Origin: Campylobacteraceae bacterium
GTDB taxonomy: Bacteria > Campylobacterota > Campylobacteria > Campylobacterales > Campylobacteraceae
Direction of reading: 5' to 3'
Assembly (NCBI GenBank): GCA_031259875.1
Contig: JAIRKW010000007.1
Span: 1-10,226, forward strand
DNA: 10,226 nucleotides
Shown here: piece by piece, positions 7,758-10,226 of the stretch
How positions within the stretch are numbered: the first letter of the stretch is position 1
How the letters are laid out: each line of letters starts with the position of its first letter
The notes under the pieces: model-generated
The model's database searches: none
What the model saw: the letters and a program-made list of their open reading frames with translations, nothing else
What the model was told of the DNA's origin: nothing
Position numbers and translations under genes: made by a program

Positions 7758-8970
7758 AAGAGATGTTGATAGAGAATATAGGCAGCAGCATGGAGGTAAT
7801 AATAAGCCCAATAAGTCCGCCAACAACAAGCATTAACATAGGCTCCAGTAAAGATAAAAACAGAGCAATTTTATCTCTGTTCTCTTCAAAATAAAGCGTC
7901 GAGAGATTTTGCAGCACCAAAGAGACTTCACTTGTTTCTTCGCCCAAAGTAACTGCCTGCACAAAAGAGTTGCTAAGTTTATAATCCGACTTTAAAAGTG
8001 CGGAAGAGAGGCGTGAACCTTCCACTACCTTAAGTGAAGCCTTATCAAAAACATCAGCTATGACGCTGTTTTTTAAGATACCAAATCCAAGCCGTACAGT
8101 TTTTACAAAAGGCACACCTGATTTTATCAGCACAGAAGCTATATATGTAAATCTACCAAGTTCTGATGATTCTATAATTTTTCCAAAAAATGGAAGCTTA
8201 AGCATAAAAAGATCATAAGTATATTTTGCCTTTTTATTGACAGCAAGTATAGTTTTTACGCCTGCAATTATCAAAGCTAAACACAAAATAGCATAAAACC
8301 AGTACTGTGAGAGCCAATCTCCAACAGATATGACTATTTGCGTTATTTTGGGCAGCTCTTGATTCATTTGCTCGAATATAGAGCTGATTTTCGGTACTAC
8401 GTAGGCTATCATAAAGCCCAGCATAAAACCAGATATCAACAATATAAACATCGGATAAGCAAAGGCATTCTGTATCTGCTTATTGAGCCGCTCCTGTTCT
8501 TTTAAAAAACGCGACAATTCCAATAATATCTCATCTAAAATACCACTCTCTTCGGAAACTTTGATGGATTGTTTAAAAAATATGGGGAGTTTAAAAATAG
8601 TCTGATTTTCAAGTGCAAAATAGAAATTTTTACCTTCATCAAGAGACGTTTTGACACTATTTAAAAAAATAGTCATTTTTTTATTATCAACGTATTGATT
8701 TAAAGAGAGTTTCACAGCATCCACCAAAGAGATGCCGGATTTTAGATAAATACTTATATCGCGGCAAAACCACGCAAGTTCACCGGAAGTAATTTTATAA
8801 CGGCGTTTGAAGCTGATTTTGCTAAAGAGAGTAAGTTTCTCTTCTTGCAGCTTTTTATATATAATACCCGAAGCCTTTAATCTTCTTTTGGCTTCATCAA
8901 GACTGCCGGCCTCTATTTTAGAATTAACTTTTGAACCTGTTTTATCAATGCCTGAATATTTAAATATCAA
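7756..8970 (-). CDS. gspF: GspF, inner-membrane platform protein
   Basis: 404 residues, the usual length of GspF. It is the polytopic core of the inner-membrane platform, which contacts GspE and GspL and is thought to transmit ATPase motion to the growing pseudopilus. An N-terminal stretch with the FKYSGIDKTG start (3-12) typical of GspF and PilC is followed by two T2SSF domains (about 68-190 and 270-393), each with the EESG/GEET-type turn (140-143 and 343-346) and conserved SGIS/SGVP (78-81, 284-287). Three transmembrane helices lie at about 171-193, 223-244 and 373-398. The start is TTG at 8970; AAAAGGA lies 9 nt upstream with GGTGA closer in. It begins 3 nt after the gspH stop. Confidence 0.97.
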   Translation of the reverse strand: MIFKYSGIDKTGSKVNSKIEAGSLDEAKRRLKASGIIYKKLQEEKLTLFSKISFKRRYKITSGELAWFCRDISIYLKSGISLVDAVKLSLNQYVDNKKMTIFLNSVKTSLDEGKNFYFALENQTIFKLPIFFKQSIKVSEESGILDEILLELSRFLKEQERLNKQIQNAFAYPMFILLISGFMLGFMIAYVVPKISSIFEQMNQELPKITQIVISVGDWLSQYWFYAILCLALIIAGVKTILAVNKKAKYTYDLFMLKLPFFGKIIESSELGRFTYIASVLIKSGVPFVKTVRLGFGILKNSVIADVFDKASLKVVEGSRLSSALLKSDYKLSNSFVQAVTLGEETSEVSLVLQNLSTLYFEENRDKIALFLSLLEPMLMLVVGGLIGLIITSMLLPIFSINIS

Positions 8971-8973
8971 CTC

Positions 8974-9519
8974 TCACCGTCCTTTTGCTTCAAGCTGTTT
9001 TTCATCCAGATAGTCGCTCGCCTCATCCAAAGAAGCAAACACTCTTCCCTCTTCCATATAATTTTCCAGCAGATAAACCTTATTTTGATACTCTAACACT
9101 ACCTTATCGGCACTACCGTTAGGATAGACACTATAATCAAAACAGACTTTCTCTCTTTTGTACTCGTCTTTGTAATAATCATCATACGTTATTCTATCAA
9201 GCCGCTTACCGTCATATTTATAAGCTGTCGGCTCAAACTCTTTATCAAAAAGACTAATAGTTTTATTTGTATCGATGCCGTCTAAAAGCACATGGCACTC
9301 CGAACAATCCTCAACGCACTTTAAAGAGACTTTTGCTTTACGCTTACTTATACTCTCCAATAAGTAGAGATTTAACCTCTCAAGTTTCACATCTTCTTCA
9401 TAGGGGTCGTTTTCAAAAACGAAATTTTGCATAAACAAGCCATATATAATAACCAATAAGAGCATTACCAATAAAAGTTCAAATAGCGTAAAACCGCTTC
9501 TCGTTACTCTTCTTGACAT
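8974..9519 (-). CDS. gspH: GspH-like minor pseudopilin with a cysteine cluster
   Basis: 181 residues. The leader MSRRVTRSGFTLFELLLV gives a nine-residue basic prepilin signal, cleavage after Gly9, Phe+1 and Glu+5, then a hydrophobic helix to about residue 30. It is the only pseudopilin here with the canonical Gly at -1. The periplasmic part is highly charged and carries C68-x3-C72-x2-C75 plus Cys126, unusual for a GspH. GspH typically sits just below the I-J-K tip of the pseudopilus. Position between gspG and gspF and length (about 170-190) favour GspH, but the C-terminal domain shows no motif I can tie to the family, so a generic pseudopilin is the fallback. The ATG overlaps gspG by 16 nt with a weak Shine-Dalgarno, suggesting coupling. 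Confidence 0.75.
   Translation of the reverse strand: MSRRVTRSGFTLFELLLVMLLLVIIYGLFMQNFVFENDPYEEDVKLERLNLYLLESISKRKAKVSLKCVEDCSECHVLLDGIDTNKTISLFDKEFEPTAYKYDGKRLDRITYDDYYKDEYKREKVCFDYSVYPNGSADKVVLEYQNKVYLLENYMEEGRVFASLDEASDYLDEKQLEAKGR
8980..8986 (-). promoter_or_regulatory. Ribosome binding site of gspF (TTG start)
   Basis: The minus strand reads AAAAGGA, 9 nt before the TTG at 8970, inside the last codons of gspH. The downstream GGTGAG also complements the anti-Shine-Dalgarno. The product from this TTG starts with the conserved FKYSGID region, which supports it. Confidence 0.7.
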
Positions 9520-9926
9520 TTGCTAAAATATATATCTCCATTCTCATCCGCTCCGCCTTCGCGTCCATCCGCACCTAATGAAACCAGTTCAAAATCACCT
9601 CCGCGTAATATGTATATAAACTCATTATTCCACGAATCTTTAGGTGTAGTCTTGCCATCAAGATAACCGCCGTTCGGATATCTTCTATATTTGGCACTAT
9701 CAGGATTTGTTATAAGTGCCTTAAGTCCTTCATCCATAGTTGGAAAATTGCCAAAGTCCATCTTAAACATTTTAAGAGATTCTGAAATAGTCTTCATCTG
9801 AATGCAGACAAGTCTTTGTTTGGCTTGTTCTGATTTACCTATAAGATTAGGTAAAACAAGCGTTGTGAGAAGTCCTAATATAATAATCACCACCATAAGT
9901 TCCATAAGCGAAAAAGCCTTCTTCAA
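9504..9926 (-). CDS. gspG: GspG, major pseudopilin
   Basis: 140 residues, first gene of the operon and building block of the pseudopilus. The leader MKKAFSLMELMVVIIILGLL predicts cleavage after Ala4, Phe+1 and Glu+5, then a hydrophobic helix. The family features follow: LPNLIGKSEQAK after the helix, FPTMDEGLKAL (61-71), NGGYLDGKTTPKDSWN (85-100, a variant of the family's GPYL...PxDPWGNPY) and FELVSLGADGREGGADENGD (112-131), the acidic loop that binds calcium in characterised GspG. Length matches. Cys41 and Cys137 are not family hallmarks. The start is TTG at 9926, set by GGGAGGA at 9931-9937. It overlaps gspH by 16 nt. Being first after the promoter and strongly initiated fits the high demand for the major subunit. 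Confidence 0.96.
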   Translation of the reverse strand: MKKAFSLMELMVVIIILGLLTTLVLPNLIGKSEQAKQRLVCIQMKTISESLKMFKMDFGNFPTMDEGLKALITNPDSAKYRRYPNGGYLDGKTTPKDSWNNEFIYILRGGDFELVSLGADGREGGADENGDIYFSKCQEE

Positions 9927-9930
9927 ATCT

Positions 9931-9937
9931 TCCTCCC
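9931..9937 (-). promoter_or_regulatory. Strong ribosome binding site of gspG (TTG start)
   Basis: The minus strand reads GGGAGGA, about 5 nt before the TTG at 9926. It makes this TTG convincing, and the resulting leader MKKAFS is a correct prepilin signal. It directly abuts the dyad at 9938-9963. Confidence 0.85.
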
Positions 9938-9963
9938 AACAAAATTAAAGATATAATTTTGTT
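9938..9963. repeat. Perfect 10-bp inverted repeat between the gspG promoter and its RBS
   Basis: Arms AACAAAATTA (9938-9947) and TAATTTTGTT (9954-9963) are perfectly complementary, separated by the 6-bp spacer AAGATA. On the minus strand the dyad begins right after the -10 hexamer and ends at the Shine-Dalgarno, covering about -6 to +20 of the predicted transcript. A transcript from +1 near 9957 would contain only part of one arm, so a DNA operator is more plausible than an RNA hairpin. AT-rich chance symmetry is possible. Confidence 0.6.
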
Positions 9964-9972
9964 ATTATAACA
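9964..9972 (-). promoter_or_regulatory. Extended -10 promoter of the gsp operon
   Basis: The minus strand reads TGTTATAAT: a perfect TATAAT (9969-9964) with the extended TGn element in front. No good -35 is seen at 17 bp; that place is T-rich, as is common for sigma70 promoters of Campylobacterota. A TTGAAA lies 28 bp upstream, too far to be a standard -35. The predicted start is near 9957, giving a leader of about 30 nt before the TTG of gspG. Confidence 0.65.
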
Positions 9973-10203
9973 GAAACTATATAAATAAAAAAGTAATTTT
10001 CAATTTTTTATTTTAAAAGCTGTGTTTATTTGAAACTGTTTTTGTATTTATGCATTTTCCAAGAATTGTTCTAATTTTTTGCATTATGCTCCAAGCGCAT
10101 AAAAACGATGATTAGTTTAATATAGAAAAATCTATCTTAAAAAATTAAATTATTATTGCAGTATTAATTGAAAATAGTATATTTTAGGACATTTTAAATA
10201 TAT
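9973..10203. other. AT-rich intergenic stretch between the tRNA and the gsp promoter
   Basis: No gene is supported here. Short symmetric elements are present: an all-A/T 7-bp inverted repeat (10178-10184 with 10196-10202) directly after the tRNA CCA end, a 6-bp hairpin (10084-10102), and AGAATTGTTCT (10062-10072). The motif CTTGGA followed by ATGCA occurs twice on the minus strand (about 10052-10063 and 10080-10095). None is followed by a T-run in the tRNA's transcription direction, so no clear intrinsic terminator is seen. Confidence 0.5.
10084..10102. repeat. Short hairpin-forming inverted repeat upstream of the gsp promoter
   Basis: Arms TTATGC (10084-10089) and GCATAA (10097-10102) pair perfectly around a 7-nt loop. 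It is the most GC-containing hairpin in an otherwise AT-rich gap and lies about 115 bp upstream of the -10. No U-tract follows on the minus strand, so it is a poor intrinsic terminator; an upstream protein-binding site or residual tRNA 3'-trailer structure is possible. Confidence 0.4.
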
Positions 10204-10226
10204 TGGTGGAAGTGAGGGGAATTGAA
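10204..10226 (-). tRNA. 3' end of a tRNA gene (identity not visible)
   Basis: Read on the minus strand, the last 23 bases of the window parse exactly as a tRNA 3' end: T-loop TTCAATT (positions 54-60), T-stem 3' strand CCCCT, acceptor 3' strand CACTTCC, discriminator A73 and encoded CCA (10206-10204). The expected 5' acceptor strand is therefore GGAAGTG and the T-stem 5' strand AGGGG, both beyond the window. The anticodon is not included, so the amino acid cannot be named. It is transcribed in the same direction as the gsp operon, 277 nt upstream of gspG. Confidence 0.82.

Noticed and set aside
1..9926. Type IV pilus or Cts competence locus
   Set aside because: No retraction ATPase, PilQ/M/N/O/P set or competence genes; presence of GspC with HR and PDZ domains, a GspK lacking Glu5 and the GspG acidic loop points to T2SS.
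10050..10115. Possible 21-residue plus-strand peptide starting MHFPRIVLIF
   Set aside because: No ribosome binding site and no promoter; hydrophobic stretch expected by chance in T-rich DNA.
10120..10136. ATAGA/TCTAT hairpin as an intrinsic terminator of the tRNA
   Set aside because: Only five A/T-rich pairs and no T-run on the minus-strand 3' side.
10206..10226. GTGAGGGGA near the right edge taken as a Shine-Dalgarno for a divergent plus-strand gene
   Set aside because: The same bases parse exactly, to the nucleotide, as the T-loop, T-stem, acceptor and CCA of a minus-strand tRNA.

Overview
The window holds one tightly packed operon, all on the minus strand, encoding a nearly complete type II secretion system (T2SS). 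Read in the direction of transcription from about 9957 down to 1, the order is gspG-H-F-K-L-M-N-C-D-E-I-J, with gspJ cut by the left window edge. Gene junctions are overlaps of 4-17 nt or gaps of at most 10 nt, so this is almost certainly one transcription unit with translational coupling. The DNA is AT-rich. The pseudopilin leaders (KKAF, NRAF) and the T-rich promoter with an extended -10 and no clear -35 resemble Campylobacterota (a Sulfurimonas-like epsilonproteobacterium). That assignment is inference; no taxonomic marker gene is present.

Right end (9927-10226): the 3' end of a minus-strand tRNA gene (T-loop, T-stem 3' strand, acceptor 3' strand, discriminator A, encoded CCA) occupies 10204-10226. 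A noncoding AT-rich gap of 277 nt follows. It carries several short inverted repeats, an extended -10 promoter and a perfect 10-bp dyad that fits exactly between the -10 hexamer and the Shine-Dalgarno of gspG.

Operon: gspG (major pseudopilin) and gspH (minor pseudopilin) come first, then gspF (inner-membrane platform), gspK (large tip pseudopilin lacking Glu5), gspL and gspM (inner-membrane assembly proteins), gspN, gspC (HR plus PDZ clamp protein), gspD (secretin), gspE (hexameric ATPase) and the tip pseudopilins gspI and gspJ. Together they would span both membranes: GspE drives GspF/L/M to extend a GspG pseudopilus tipped by H/I/J/K, pushing folded periplasmic substrates through the GspD channel, with GspC linking the two membranes.

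No prepilin peptidase (gspO/pilD), no pilotin (gspS) and no recognisable substrate gene lie in the window. The points most worth a second look are the rearranged gene order, a candidate lipoprotein signal on the secretin (a possible pilotin-independent liposecretin), the cysteine cluster in GspH, alanine at -1 of the prepilin cleavage site, five non-ATG starts in twelve genes, and the promoter dyad.
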